A stretch of 64,000 nucleotides of DNA, taken from Planctomycetota bacterium. GTDB lineage: Bacteria > Planctomycetota > E44-bin39. Positions 26,263 through 34,696 of the stretch are shown here, one piece after another. Numbering within the stretch: the first letter of the stretch is position 1; every line of letters starts with the position of its first letter. Location: assembly GCA_004376375.1 (NCBI GenBank), contig SOJX01000061.1:1-64000 (forward strand), in the 5' to 3' direction. The translations under genes were made by a program, and so were the position numbers. The notes below the pieces were generated by a model, which saw nothing but the letters and a program-made list of their open reading frames with translations, did no database searches and had not been told where the DNA came from.

Positions 26263-26859
26263 ATGAGCGACCAGCCGAAAGTGACCGACACCGAATCGCA
26301 AGGCCGCCTCGGCTGCCTGCGCTGGCAGCTCGCCGTTCTCGTTTTTCTGATGGCGGCCGGGGTAGCATGTCTGATAGTTTTCGGCCGCGCACGCGGCATC
26401 GAACGCTTTTCCGAGTTGCTCGGCATGCTTGCGGTCGGCGGCGGCATCCTGCTTGCCGTCGTTTTCGCCTTAAGCCTTTATTACTCGCTCTACTGGCGCT
26501 GGCGCCTGAAACCGAGCCGCGAGAAAATCAACAGCGCCATCAAACTTTACGATGAAGGCAAGTGCGATGAGGCGCTTGCAATCTGCGGCAAGCTTGCAGA
26601 CGATCCGGGCGAGCCGCCTCTTGCGAGGGTCCTTGCCTGCGCCAACTGTGCCTCGTTCACCAGGGAAACGGGAAACTCTGAGGAGGAGGAGAAGTGGCGC
26701 GAGAAAGCCTTCGCGATTGACAGGCACCGCGCCGAGCGGGTGTTTGCCCTTCTCATCGCCAGAGCGCAGGAGGATGAAAAAGAACCCGACGACGACGAAA
26801 TCGAAAAACCATCAGAAGGAATTGAACCATCGCCCAAGCCCGAATCGGGTGACAATTAA
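26263..26859 (+). CDS. Membrane protein with TPR-like tail (paralogue 2)
   Basis: 198 aa; ATG 26263 is chosen because CGGAGAAC precedes it, though the frame is open from 26239. Two membrane helices (LAVLVFLMAAGVACLIVFG and LAVGGGILLAVVFALSLYYSLYW), then the same helical tail as paralogue 1 (REKINSAIKLYDEGKCDEALAICGKLADDPGEPPLARVLACANC), and an acidic C-terminus. Third gene of the kinase group. Confidence 0.7.
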   Translation: MSDQPKVTDTESQGRLGCLRWQLAVLVFLMAAGVACLIVFGRARGIERFSELLGMLAVGGGILLAVVFALSLYYSLYWRWRLKPSREKINSAIKLYDEGKCDEALAICGKLADDPGEPPLARVLACANCASFTRETGNSEEEEKWREKAFAIDRHRAERVFALLIARAQEDEKEPDDDEIEKPSEGIEPSPKPESGDN

Positions 26860-26911
26860 TCCTGCACGGGAATTATTATCTCGATAAAATCAGAAGGCAA
26901 CACCGGATGCG

Positions 26912-28012
26912 TTATGCGCCGAAGTGTTTCTGAAAAGAGGCGACCCACGAGGGATAAGTGCAGATAACGGGCGATATTTCAAGGCCGGTCATCCTTTCAA
27001 CGTCCTGGATAGCATCCCGGTCGTACGGGTTCACCATGGCGAGGTTGAGCGTTTCCTCCTGCTTCGAGAGCGGGAGCACGTAATACATCTGAATGGTTTC
27101 TTTTGACAGGAGCGCCTTGCCTGTGGGGTCGACGGGAAGCTCGTCGGCCTGGAGAAACGGTATACCGGTGGCTTCCGACATCATCTGGGCCAGCTGGCTC
27201 GGATCAACGACCTGGAAATGCTGCAACCCTTCGAAAATAGGTTTCTGCTCAATACGCTGGAACTTCTTTATCTTGACATACATCTCCCGCTGGAGAATAC
27301 CGGCTTTTGCTAGCAGCTTGGCAACGGGAATTTCGCAGTTCACTTCCCCGCTTTTCTGCTGCTCCTTGCGCTCGTCCCTTCTGTGCTCATCCTTCGCGGA
27401 GGCGTCCTGCATCAACCTCCCGATCTCGCGCTCCTGCTGGCCTCTCAGCACTACAAGTCCGGGAATATTAAGCCCGATCTCATCGAGGACGTTATCTCCC
27501 GTCTTCTGGTTTGTGTACCCGAAGCGGATATTGTAGCAGTCGCCGCAAAGAAGGTCGTATCCGACCTTCTGTATCGGCTCAGTCTGGAGCAGCTCGCGGT
27601 TGCAGTCCTGACAGAACATTCCGGTTCCCTTGCCCGGGGGCGCAGGACTTGGAGGTGGTTTTTGCGGAGGCGCCTGTTGGGGAGGAGCACCTTGCCCGGG
27701 AGTAGTTCCCGAAGGCGGCGGCTGTGCCGGCGGCGCATAAGGCTTGACAGAATCATTACTGCCGACAGCCAGAGCCGCTGAGCTTTCAGTTTTCGAGCGC
27801 TGAGTCAAACCGCCTTGCGGTTTCGGCGGCGGAGCCGTCGGCGGCTGCGCGGGATGCGGTGCAGGACCGGGCCCGGACGCTTGAGCGCTCGCGCCTGGCA
27901 AGGGAATCCTCATTATTGAGCCGCAGCGGGGGCATCGCCCCTTCTTGCCCGCATGGCTGTCGTCGACCGTCAAGGCCATGCTGCACTTGCCGCAAATTAT
28001 CTCAATGCCCAT
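26912..28012 (-). CDS. Zinc-ribbon / GspE N-terminal domain protein
   Basis: 366 aa from ATG 28012 (GGGAAAACC upstream; the frame is open to 28234). Order: an N-terminal zinc ribbon (CGKC...CPRC, residues 8-29), a long Pro/Gln/Ala linker, a second zinc site (FCQDC...LCGDC), a charged helix, and at the C-terminus a type II secretion GspE-N domain (LAKAGILQREMYVKIKKFQR; SEATGIPFLQADELPVDPTGKALLSKETIQMYYVLPLSK; LNLAMVNPYDRDAIQDVERMTG). No ATPase follows, so it is a free regulatory version of the domain. Fourth protein in this window that pairs GspE/MshE-N-type elements with zinc ribbons. Confidence 0.85.
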   Translation of the reverse strand: MGIEIICGKCSMALTVDDSHAGKKGRCPRCGSIMRIPLPGASAQASGPGPAPHPAQPPTAPPPKPQGGLTQRSKTESSAALAVGSNDSVKPYAPPAQPPPSGTTPGQGAPPQQAPPQKPPPSPAPPGKGTGMFCQDCNRELLQTEPIQKVGYDLLCGDCYNIRFGYTNQKTGDNVLDEIGLNIPGLVVLRGQQEREIGRLMQDASAKDEHRRDERKEQQKSGEVNCEIPVAKLLAKAGILQREMYVKIKKFQRIEQKPIFEGLQHFQVVDPSQLAQMMSEATGIPFLQADELPVDPTGKALLSKETIQMYYVLPLSKQEETLNLAMVNPYDRDAIQDVERMTGLEISPVICTYPSWVASFQKHFGA

Positions 28013-28129
28013 GGTTTTCCCGTTTACGGCGCGATCAACGCGCCCATCACCACCCGACCGAAAGAGAGAAGCAAAGGTTTCTCTGCCTGTACAAACACAC
28101 CCACACCTTTGCTTTCCCGTTAATACATT

Positions 28130-28158
28130 ATTATAGGTAACCATATCTTTAAAAGCAA
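28130..28158 (-). promoter_or_regulatory. Sigma70 promoter for the zinc-ribbon/GspE-N gene
   Basis: Minus strand TTGCTT (28158-28153), 17-base spacer, TATAAT (28135-28130). Start codon at 28012, leaving a leader of about 110 bases in which I see no structured element. Confidence 0.7.
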
Positions 28159-28194
28159 GAAATTTTTTGAAACAGCGTAATTGGAACGAGAATA

Positions 28195-29004
28195 TTATCG
28201 GTCCTTGCGGAGAGAATAAAGGATAACGGCGCATGAAGCGGCAACGTTGAGCGACTGCGCTCCCGCCTCGATCGGGATAGATATTTTTCGATCCGCGACT
28301 GCCTGCAAATCATCCGGCAAGCCTTCAGCTTCGTTGCCGAAAACAAGAAGAACAGGTTGAGCGTTGTGCAGAGATTCGGGTAGAGAAGCTCTCTCGCTTT
28401 CATCCGGGTCAGACGCCACCATTACTGCAATCGTGTAGCCGCGATTCCGCGCAGCCTCGAAAACGGCACCGGCATCTCCGGCTGCAATCGGAACCCGAAA
28501 AAGCGCCCCCATGCTGCTCCTGGCGGCCTTGGCGTTCGTCGGATCGCAGGAACCGGGTGATACAATAACACCGCCGGCGCCGAGCGCGTGAGAAGTCCGC
28601 AGGATAGTGCCGATATTGCCGGGATCTCTTATCTCGTAAAGATAAACCAGCGGTCCGGCAGATGAATCCTGCTCCCTGCCAAATAAGTCATCTATTTCAA
28701 GCAGGCGGAATCTTGCCATGCCGAATACGCCCGGCGACGTAACAGTGCTTGTTATTCGTTTCACCTCTTCCTTGTGCAGGCTGCGGACGGGAATTCCCTT
28801 TTCCTGCGCCGATACAAGGATACCGGCGGCGATTTCGGATCGCGGATCGTCGGGAACCAGAAGAAGCGTCTCAAGCGCGCCTGCGGACAGGGCGTCGCCG
28901 ATCAGGCGCCAGCCCTCGATAATCAGCTTTCCCTGCTCTCGCCGGTTTTTCTTGCGTTTCAGCGCTGCGATACGGGAAAGCTCCCGCCTGGAAATCCTTT
29001 CCAT
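28195..29004 (-). CDS. SpoU/TrmH-family RNA 2'-O-methyltransferase
   Basis: 269 aa from ATG 29004 (AGGGG upstream). The N-terminal substrate-binding domain (LSRIAALKRKKNRREQGKLIIEGWRLI) is followed by the SPOUT methyltransferase fold with its three motifs: DPGNIGTILRTSHALG, LVFGNEAEGLP and SLNVAASCAVILYSL. It uses SAM to methylate ribose in rRNA or tRNA; the closest groups are RlmB and TsnR-like 23S enzymes, but the exact target cannot be told. The invariant Asn/Arg in motif 1 are present, so it should be active. Confidence 0.92.
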   Translation of the reverse strand: MERISRRELSRIAALKRKKNRREQGKLIIEGWRLIGDALSAGALETLLLVPDDPRSEIAAGILVSAQEKGIPVRSLHKEEVKRITSTVTSPGVFGMARFRLLEIDDLFGREQDSSAGPLVYLYEIRDPGNIGTILRTSHALGAGGVIVSPGSCDPTNAKAARSSMGALFRVPIAAGDAGAVFEAARNRGYTIAVMVASDPDESERASLPESLHNAQPVLLVFGNEAEGLPDDLQAVADRKISIPIEAGAQSLNVAASCAVILYSLRKDR

Positions 29005-29176
29005 CGTGACCCCTATAAAATTCGTCCCGCCCGTCCCCTGAATCATAGCATCAAAAAACCTGGTGTGCAAGAGCATGGCTGTAGAGTTCAAGAGTTTTAG
29101 AAAAATAGCCGATTCCTGAAATAGGAGAATTATCGGCCGTGGTAACGACCATAAGCAATTAAGCAGTGCACGCCAA

Positions 29177-30517
29177 ATGGAACTGGAAATCGAAGTCTAC
29201 AGCGGGAATGATGCCGGCCGCTTCTACAGCCTGTCGGGGCCCGGTCCTTTTTACGCAGGAACGAGTTCGGAGTGCGATATCCTTTTTAAAGACGCGACCA
29301 TATCGCCCATTCACGGAATCTTCCAGGGAACCGGCGAAGGCTTTCTTTACATTGATAACGGTTCCGAGCGGGGTTCGTTCAAGGAAGGCGAGCGAATCCA
29401 GCGCGCGCCCCTCTCGGGCATGACCCGCCTCATTCTCGGAGAGGTGGAAATCGGCGTCTACGTTGTTCCGGAAGGCGCCGTCCGCCGCGAGGAGCGTATC
29501 GTTTTCTGCAAAAACTGCCAGCGATCCGTCCCGCTGAACGATGCCCTTGCATCCGGACACCGCCCTGGCGAAGCGGCGATATGCAATGAATGCATCGAAG
29601 GGAATCAACCGTCGCCCGGGCGCGTGCCCGGCTACGAGCTTGGAGAAGTCATCGCTCAGACTCCTTTTTCCATCAGATACAAGGCCCGCGAGATCGAAAG
29701 CGGTCAGGAAAAAGAGCTCGATATCTTCTCACCTCCCGGCGTCACCACGCGCCAGACATTTGAGCGCGTTGTAAAAGACATCGAGACAATTGCTAAACTC
29801 AATCACCCCTTAATCTATCCGCCCGGAGTTGCAGGCGTAGCGGGTGATTTCTGTTTTCGGGCCCGGGACTTGCTCAAAGGGGAAACCCTTGCCGACCGCC
29901 TTGGAATCAGTGCCGATGCGGGGAAGCAGACCGAAGCTGATAAATCAAACGAAAGCCCTGATGAAGAAAAATCCGGGGCCAGAATTGATTCAGAGGAGGA
30001 AATCGTAAGAATCGCGCGAGCGCTTGCCGGCGCGCTTGACGCAGCCCACTCGGCCGGCATTATGCACCGCGATATCCACCCGAGGCAGGTTATTTTCTCG
30101 CCCGACGGGCAGGTAATGCTTGACGGGCTGGGCATTGCCAAACATTTTCAGCTTGCCAGCGAACGCAGCCAGGAAAGCGGTCTGGTACTCGCGACGGAAC
30201 CGGCCTATCTTGCACCCGAGCAGATTCGCGACCCGCACAACGCCGGTCCCTGTTCGGATATTTACTCGCTCGGAGCCATGATATACCGAATGATCGCAGG
30301 TCGACCGCCTTTCATCGCTGATGACGAGGAGCTTCTTCTCGAAATGATTCGGATCGAACCGCCGCCGCCGATAAGCTCCGGCGCAGCAATGATTCCCGAA
30401 ACACTGGACGCAGTTTTCACGCTCGCGCTCGCAAAACTGCCAAAGGACAGGCCGCAGACGGCAGCAGACCTGGTGGAGACGCTCGCCCAGGCCTACGGCT
30501 TTCCTCCGGAACTATAA
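29177..30517 (+). CDS. FHA-domain pseudokinase
   Basis: 446 aa. Residues 1-97 form a FHA phosphothreonine-binding domain (FYAGTSSECDILFKDATISPIHGIFQ ... IDNGSERGSFKEGERI). Next is a short zinc ribbon (CKNC...CNEC), then a kinase-fold domain with degraded motifs. The Gly-rich loop reads GEVIAQTPFSIRY, the beta-3 lysine position reads KELDIF, the catalytic loop is HRDIHPRQV (Lys and Asn replaced by His and Gln), and DFG reads DGL. The APE helix (YLAPEQI) and DIYSLGAMIY are intact, so the fold is probably kept. Catalysis is unlikely. Expected role: recognise phosphorylated partners of the other kinases and scaffold them. Confidence 0.88.
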   Translation: MELEIEVYSGNDAGRFYSLSGPGPFYAGTSSECDILFKDATISPIHGIFQGTGEGFLYIDNGSERGSFKEGERIQRAPLSGMTRLILGEVEIGVYVVPEGAVRREERIVFCKNCQRSVPLNDALASGHRPGEAAICNECIEGNQPSPGRVPGYELGEVIAQTPFSIRYKAREIESGQEKELDIFSPPGVTTRQTFERVVKDIETIAKLNHPLIYPPGVAGVAGDFCFRARDLLKGETLADRLGISADAGKQTEADKSNESPDEEKSGARIDSEEEIVRIARALAGALDAAHSAGIMHRDIHPRQVIFSPDGQVMLDGLGIAKHFQLASERSQESGLVLATEPAYLAPEQIRDPHNAGPCSDIYSLGAMIYRMIAGRPPFIADDEELLLEMIRIEPPPPISSGAAMIPETLDAVFTLALAKLPKDRPQTAADLVETLAQAYGFPPEL

Positions 30518-30589
30518 TTTGCAACTCCATGCAGATCGTCAGGCACGCAGGCACTTTGACAATTCCGGATACACCCAGGATAGTTTCTT

Positions 30590-30617
30590 CACTTACCACT
30601 TATCACTATTTACTAAT
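30590..30617. repeat. Short heptad array (CACTTAT type)
   Basis: Four degenerate heptads CACTTAC, CACTTAT, CACTATT and TACTAAT in the convergent gap. Confidence 0.6.
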
Positions 30618-30623
30618 TTAAAC

Positions 30624-30659
30624 AGAACCAGCCGCCGGCGTTCAACCGACGGCTGTTCT
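30624..30659. terminator. Bidirectional hairpin between convergent genes
   Basis: Stem AGAAC-C-AGCCG-C-CGG pairs with CCG-A-CGGCT-GTTCT around a 7-base loop. Located between the stops at 30517 (+) and 30682 (-). Confidence 0.65.
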
Positions 30660-30681
30660 CCGCCCCTTTCGCCCCGCTCTC

Positions 30682-31185
30682 TCAACTTTTCTTTTTCCCG
30701 GTGGCCTGTTTTTTCTTTGACTTGGAACCGGTTTTTTCTTTTGCAGGTTGCATAGTTTCAAGCCGTTTTCTGGCTTCGCGGCGGCCGATTTTTCTCAACT
30801 CAACAAGCGCGGTTTTGGTTCGCCCACGCGGAGCCGCCTTGCCCTTTTCCCAGAGATAGACCGTTCCAACGGCAACACCGGCCAGCAGACCGAAATCGCG
30901 CTGCGATAGTCCGAGTTTTTTGCGCAGTTTAGTGATATTCTTCGGGCCGAACCGGGCGGTTTTCACTTCGACAGGATCCGGCGCAAGCATTTCACGGCGC
31001 CTGGCATTGGCTTCGGCTTCAAGCTGAACGGCGATCTTCTCCAGAGCGGCAAGCCGTTTCTTCAGGTCAATCGATGCGCGCTTCAACTGACCTGAAGCGG
31101 TGCGAAGCGGAGAAAGGGCTTTATTAACTTCTTTGCGCGCCAGGCGGCAAATCTCTTCCTTCAGGATTTTACCGATTTCAGCCAT
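30682..31185 (-). CDS. Helix-turn-helix DNA-binding protein with lysine-rich tail
   Basis: 167 aa. Residues 1-65 are a helical/coiled-coil N-terminus (likely dimerisation). Residues 80-130 carry a Cro/CI-type helix-turn-helix (ITKLRKKLGLSQRDFGLLAGVAVGTVYLWEKGKAAPRG). The last 25 residues are a histone-H1-like Lys/Ser/Gly tail (KEKTGSKSKKKQATGKKKS). The combination suggests a nucleoid-associated or regulatory protein. Its likely promoter (TTGAGT-16-TATGAA) would overlap the left end of the MITE-like element at 31215. Confidence 0.8.
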   Translation of the reverse strand: MAEIGKILKEEICRLARKEVNKALSPLRTASGQLKRASIDLKKRLAALEKIAVQLEAEANARRREMLAPDPVEVKTARFGPKNITKLRKKLGLSQRDFGLLAGVAVGTVYLWEKGKAAPRGRTKTALVELRKIGRREARKRLETMQPAKEKTGSKSKKKQATGKKKS

Positions 31186-31214
31186 GATAACCCCCGGTAT
31201 TCATAAGAGGGATA

Positions 31215-31442
31215 GTAAGTTACTCAAGTTGACTGACTTTTGCATAATTCCCCGACATCTATCAAGTTACATCTCAGGTTGAAAAGCGAGACTTTGAGCT
31301 TTCAGCTTTCAGCCGTCAGCATTCAGCAAAAAAAGAAATGTCTTATTTCGTTATGGTATTTCATCTTAAGCTGAAAGCTGATAGCTGAACGCTGACAACT
31401 TTTTCGCGTTCTTGTCAAAACGCAGTCAACTTGAGTAAGTTA
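31215..31442. mobile_element. MITE-like element with terminal inverted repeats
   Basis: Inverted ends CTCAAGTTGACTG (31223-31235) and CAGTCAACTTGAG (31423-31435) match exactly over 13 bases. They are flanked by a 7-base direct repeat TAAGTTA (31216-31222 and 31436-31442), as expected of a target duplication. The 213-base interior has no gene; it holds an inner pair of inverted heptad arrays (GCTTTCA at about 31298-31326, AAGCTGA at about 31371-31400). No transposase is nearby. It fills most of the gap between 31185 and 31563. Confidence 0.65.
31298..31400. repeat. Inverted heptad arrays inside the MITE-like element
   Basis: The left arm GCTTTCA x4 (degenerate) and the right arm AAGCTGA x4 are complementary, with a 45-base AT-rich spacer. 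Confidence 0.75.
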
Positions 31443-31562
31443 TATAACAGCGCTTATTCTTCTTGTTATCATATCGATCAGCATAGCGCAAGGAAAATGT
31501 TGCATATCCCCGCCGTGGCAAATGATAAGATTTCCATGTAATAAAAACGGGGAAAAATGCTT

Positions 31563-33665
31563 TCAGCGCTCCTCTACGGGCACAAACATGCCGGAATTCT
31601 CTGCAGCAAGCGCTTCAAGAAAGCTGTCTTTTTTGCCAAAGCAGAAAACGATAATCCTTGCATAGGCCGTGCGATTTCGCCGATGAAGCTTTTGAAGAAA
31701 ATATCTCTTATTTGCATATCGGCCGAGGCGCGGATCTTCAGGACTTGAACCGCTGCTTTCATTTGAAGCGCCGGCAGACGGGGCTGAAGTGATAATCACG
31801 ATCGTATCCGAATCGGGGTCGGAAAGCGCGATATCCAGCGCAGCATCAAAATCGGCATAATCAGCTTTATCGACCTTCTGGAGAAAAGCCCGGGCTTCCA
31901 CTCTGGAGTTTGCAGTGGCCCGCGCCAGGTGCGGGCACCAGGACCTCGGTTTCTTACCCATCGCAATCAGGTTGAATTGAGTTCTTTTTGAAAGCTTTTT
32001 TATAAAGGCCCCTATCTCTTTCTGTGCCGGTTTCATCGGCACGGCATTCGACGATGCGCTTTTTTCCCACATGCTGGATGAAATATCGAGAATCACGGTT
32101 ACCCTGTCCGAATCGATACGCCGCCCGAAAAGCTTCGACTCCGAGTAAGCCTTCGGCGCAACAAATTCAGGCCTGGTAGCAACCCTGGCGACCGGCACAG
32201 TGTAATTCTTTTTTACGCGTTTCCACCATGGCCGCCATTCTGCAGCGCTTTCACTGCGAACGTCCTGGGTGTAATCCCAGAGCGCATCGAGAATTTCGGC
32301 GCGCAAACGGCCGGATGCATCACCCAACGCCTTGATAAGCGGCTCAATGCACTCCTTTTTCCACGCCGCGCGCAACGCACGAACGGCAGCCACGCGAATC
32401 TGCCACGGTTTTTCCGAAAGCGCTTCGGCCAGGCGCTCAATGGATTCCGGCGTCGGGTGCGCTCCCAGAACGCGAATAGCGAAGAGTTTCAGCTCCCAGC
32501 GGTACGTTTTCGATATCCGAATCATATCCGGTATCCGCTTGAGCGACTTCAGCCGCGTAAGCGCGTCGAGCGCGGCAAGTTTTGAATCGAACGCGCCGTC
32601 TTTGAAGTATGCGAATAACGGCTCTTCCGCCAGCGGGTCGCCGATATCACCGAGCGCCGCCGCCGCGAATTCCTGGTTTTCCGCCTTGTCTTCGGCAAGC
32701 AAAACGGCGAGCGGCTCAATCGCGCCATTTGACCGCCGCATCCCGACCGCGCGGATAACAAGCCCCCGGCGAAACGCGGTCAGGCCCGAATCACGTTTCA
32801 GCTTTTTTCCAACAAGAACCGGGTCGGCAACTTCGGCGGGGAGCCCGGCCAGCGCGTCAAGTACGGCCTCGTTTACTCGAGCGGCGTCAAGATTCGGATA
32901 TTCGGGTTTTTCACCATTCTGCGGCTGCGCGTCGTAGACGAAAGTGTCAACAAGCATTTCAACCGCGTCTTCATCCGCGTCGCGGGCAATAAGCTCAACG
33001 GCGGCGATACGGACGCGGGTGTCCGGGTCTTCGAAAAGCGGCTTTCGGAGCTTCAGAAGATCGAGCTCTCCCCGCCACTGCATTATCGACTCGAGGACGG
33101 CGGCGCGCACCTCGGCGTGCTTGTTTTCAAGCTGGGCAAGCAGCAGTTCGCGGCAGCGTTTTCTCTGCAGGCGGCCGAGCAGCCTTACCGCTTCGACCTG
33201 CGGAAGCGGCGACTCGTCATTGAAAAAAGCCGTAACGCGGTCGAGATTGATATGCCCGGGCAAACGGTCCCAGACGGAAACGGCTGTGGCCCGAACAACG
33301 TCAGCCGGATCCACAAGCGCATAGGGGTGAACTCTTTTAGCGGTTTGTACATTAATTGACACCAGGGCCGCAATGCCCGCGGCGCGGACCACATTCGCTT
33401 TCCTTGCATCCTTTGGAATCCTGGCCGTGCCTTTTACGATCGAGGCAAGGAATTCGGCGGCGGCCGCCGTATTGAGGGCGGCAATTTCATTGACGATTGC
33501 ATTACACGCGGCTTCTGTTTTCGCCCTCGGCAGAGCGTCGCGCAGCCGCCTGAGCTCCTTCTCAGGGTTGGTCACAATCGGCTCGCCCGCGGCGGCTATA
33601 CCCGCCGCCAGGCAAATGAACGCCAATGGCGCCAGCAATAAAATGTAACAGTTCTTGGGCTGCAT
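31563..33665 (-). CDS. Secreted HEAT-repeat protein with C-terminal VWA domain
   Basis: 700 aa from ATG 33665, which places a Sec signal peptide (CYILLLAPLAFICLAAGIAAAGEP) at the N-terminus. About 450 residues of HEAT/PBS-lyase-like repeats follow (PLPQVEAVRLLGRLQRKRCRELLLAQLENKHAEVRAAVLESIM and others). The von Willebrand A domain begins near residue 520 with VTVILDISSSMW (the DxSxS metal site). VWA-HEAT secreted proteins are frequent in planctomycetes and presumably bind proteins at the surface. No strong ribosome site is visible; the frame is open to 33707. Confidence 0.88.
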   Translation of the reverse strand: MQPKNCYILLLAPLAFICLAAGIAAAGEPIVTNPEKELRRLRDALPRAKTEAACNAIVNEIAALNTAAAAEFLASIVKGTARIPKDARKANVVRAAGIAALVSINVQTAKRVHPYALVDPADVVRATAVSVWDRLPGHINLDRVTAFFNDESPLPQVEAVRLLGRLQRKRCRELLLAQLENKHAEVRAAVLESIMQWRGELDLLKLRKPLFEDPDTRVRIAAVELIARDADEDAVEMLVDTFVYDAQPQNGEKPEYPNLDAARVNEAVLDALAGLPAEVADPVLVGKKLKRDSGLTAFRRGLVIRAVGMRRSNGAIEPLAVLLAEDKAENQEFAAAALGDIGDPLAEEPLFAYFKDGAFDSKLAALDALTRLKSLKRIPDMIRISKTYRWELKLFAIRVLGAHPTPESIERLAEALSEKPWQIRVAAVRALRAAWKKECIEPLIKALGDASGRLRAEILDALWDYTQDVRSESAAEWRPWWKRVKKNYTVPVARVATRPEFVAPKAYSESKLFGRRIDSDRVTVILDISSSMWEKSASSNAVPMKPAQKEIGAFIKKLSKRTQFNLIAMGKKPRSWCPHLARATANSRVEARAFLQKVDKADYADFDAALDIALSDPDSDTIVIITSAPSAGASNESSGSSPEDPRLGRYANKRYFLQKLHRRNRTAYARIIVFCFGKKDSFLEALAAENSGMFVPVEER

Positions 33666-33755
33666 AAAAGCGCTTGTGAAACGATGAGATTGCTTTGCCG
33701 GCAGCAATTCTTTATTTATGAGTTCCTTCTCCCAATCATAATCCAGATAAATTCT

Positions 33756-33789
33756 AAATCGAAAATCGAAAATCGCAAATCAAAAATCG
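33756..33789. repeat. Heptad array (AAATCGA)
   Basis: Five copies of AAATCGA/AAATCGC/AAATCAA with exact 7-base period, between two leftward genes. Confidence 0.75.
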
Positions 33790-33821
33790 TTTCCGCCTGC
33801 CGCGGCGAGTCAGCGCCCCCC

Positions 33822-34268
33822 TCATGTGGGTCGTCGGCGCACGGGCGGCCTGTAACGCGTCGGCGGCTGCACGATTCCCGGCGGCGGTATGGCGCGATTG
33901 GAAATCAGCACAAAAGTGATGGAAGTATCCATCGCCTTTACTTCGGCAAGCGTCACGTTTCCATCTTCGAGAAATTCATCAGCAAATCTCTTAAGATTTG
34001 CTTCCTGATTTTTATCCAGCCCGCCCTTGACGTCAAGCTCCCGAAGCTTTTCAAACCGCCGGCGCATCTCAAGGCCATCTTTCGTCGGCGGGATGTTCGG
34101 TTCCATAACTTCTGCAACGCGGTCAATCATTTTCTCGGAGCCCGAGAAAGCGGCCACGACCAGGACGGCAAACGAAGCAGCCATCACGACCGTCACAATA
34201 CTGCAGCCGGCAATCGCTTTTTTCGTCTCGATGCCTTTTTTCAAATCCGGCTGGAATGGTGAATTCAT
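33822..34268 (-). CDS. Single-pass membrane protein, unknown
   Basis: 148 aa: short cytoplasmic N-terminus (PFQPDLKKGIETKK), one membrane helix (AIAGCSIVTVVMAASFAVLVVAAFSG), a charged helical region, and an Arg/Pro tail (PPTRYRPPVRRRPT). No family recognised. First of three leftward genes with short gaps (24 and 19 bases) that run back to the signal-peptidase-like gene, so probably one operon read from 35347. Confidence 0.65.
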   Translation of the reverse strand: MNSPFQPDLKKGIETKKAIAGCSIVTVVMAASFAVLVVAAFSGSEKMIDRVAEVMEPNIPPTKDGLEMRRRFEKLRELDVKGGLDKNQEANLKRFADEFLEDGNVTLAEVKAMDTSITFVLISNRAIPPPGIVQPPTRYRPPVRRRPT

Positions 34269-34291
34269 TTTAGCCTGCTCTCCCGGGTGTT

Positions 34292-34678
34292 TTATTGGGG
34301 CGGTTGTTCCGCGCTACGTTTTACGCCGTAGAACTCCCTTATCTCGGGCCACATGAAATACCAGATTATCACGCCGTAGATGCAGAGCCGCGTCCCGACA
34401 AAAAGCCCATCAGCAGTTTCCCACTCGGCTGCGAGGCGCAATGTGCTCATCACAATATCGAAAAGGACCCACGCTGTCTGCAATACGATAAAAACCCACC
34501 ATGCTGTCTTGTGGCGGTTGAGCGCCGCGACAATCATCGCCGATAGAAAGAAAACTACACAAATACCAACTGCAATCTGATACGGCGGCCGACTGTGAAG
34601 CGAAGTCAGGACAACTATAAGTGCGATCGTCCCCAGCGCGCCGTAAAAGATCGAGACTGCAATGACTCCCTTCGGCAT
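34292..34678 (-). CDS. Four-helix membrane protein, unknown
   Basis: 128 aa with four hydrophobic segments and almost no loops (IFYGALGTIALIVVL, IAVGICVVFFLSAMIVAAL, AWWVFIVLQTAWVLFDIVM, LFVGTRLCIYGVIIWYFMW). No family recognised. Middle gene of the operon from 35347. Confidence 0.65.
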   Translation of the reverse strand: MPKGVIAVSIFYGALGTIALIVVLTSLHSRPPYQIAVGICVVFFLSAMIVAALNRHKTAWWVFIVLQTAWVLFDIVMSTLRLAAEWETADGLFVGTRLCIYGVIIWYFMWPEIREFYGVKRSAEQPPQ

Positions 34679-34696
34679 ATCAACCCCAAAGCCGCG

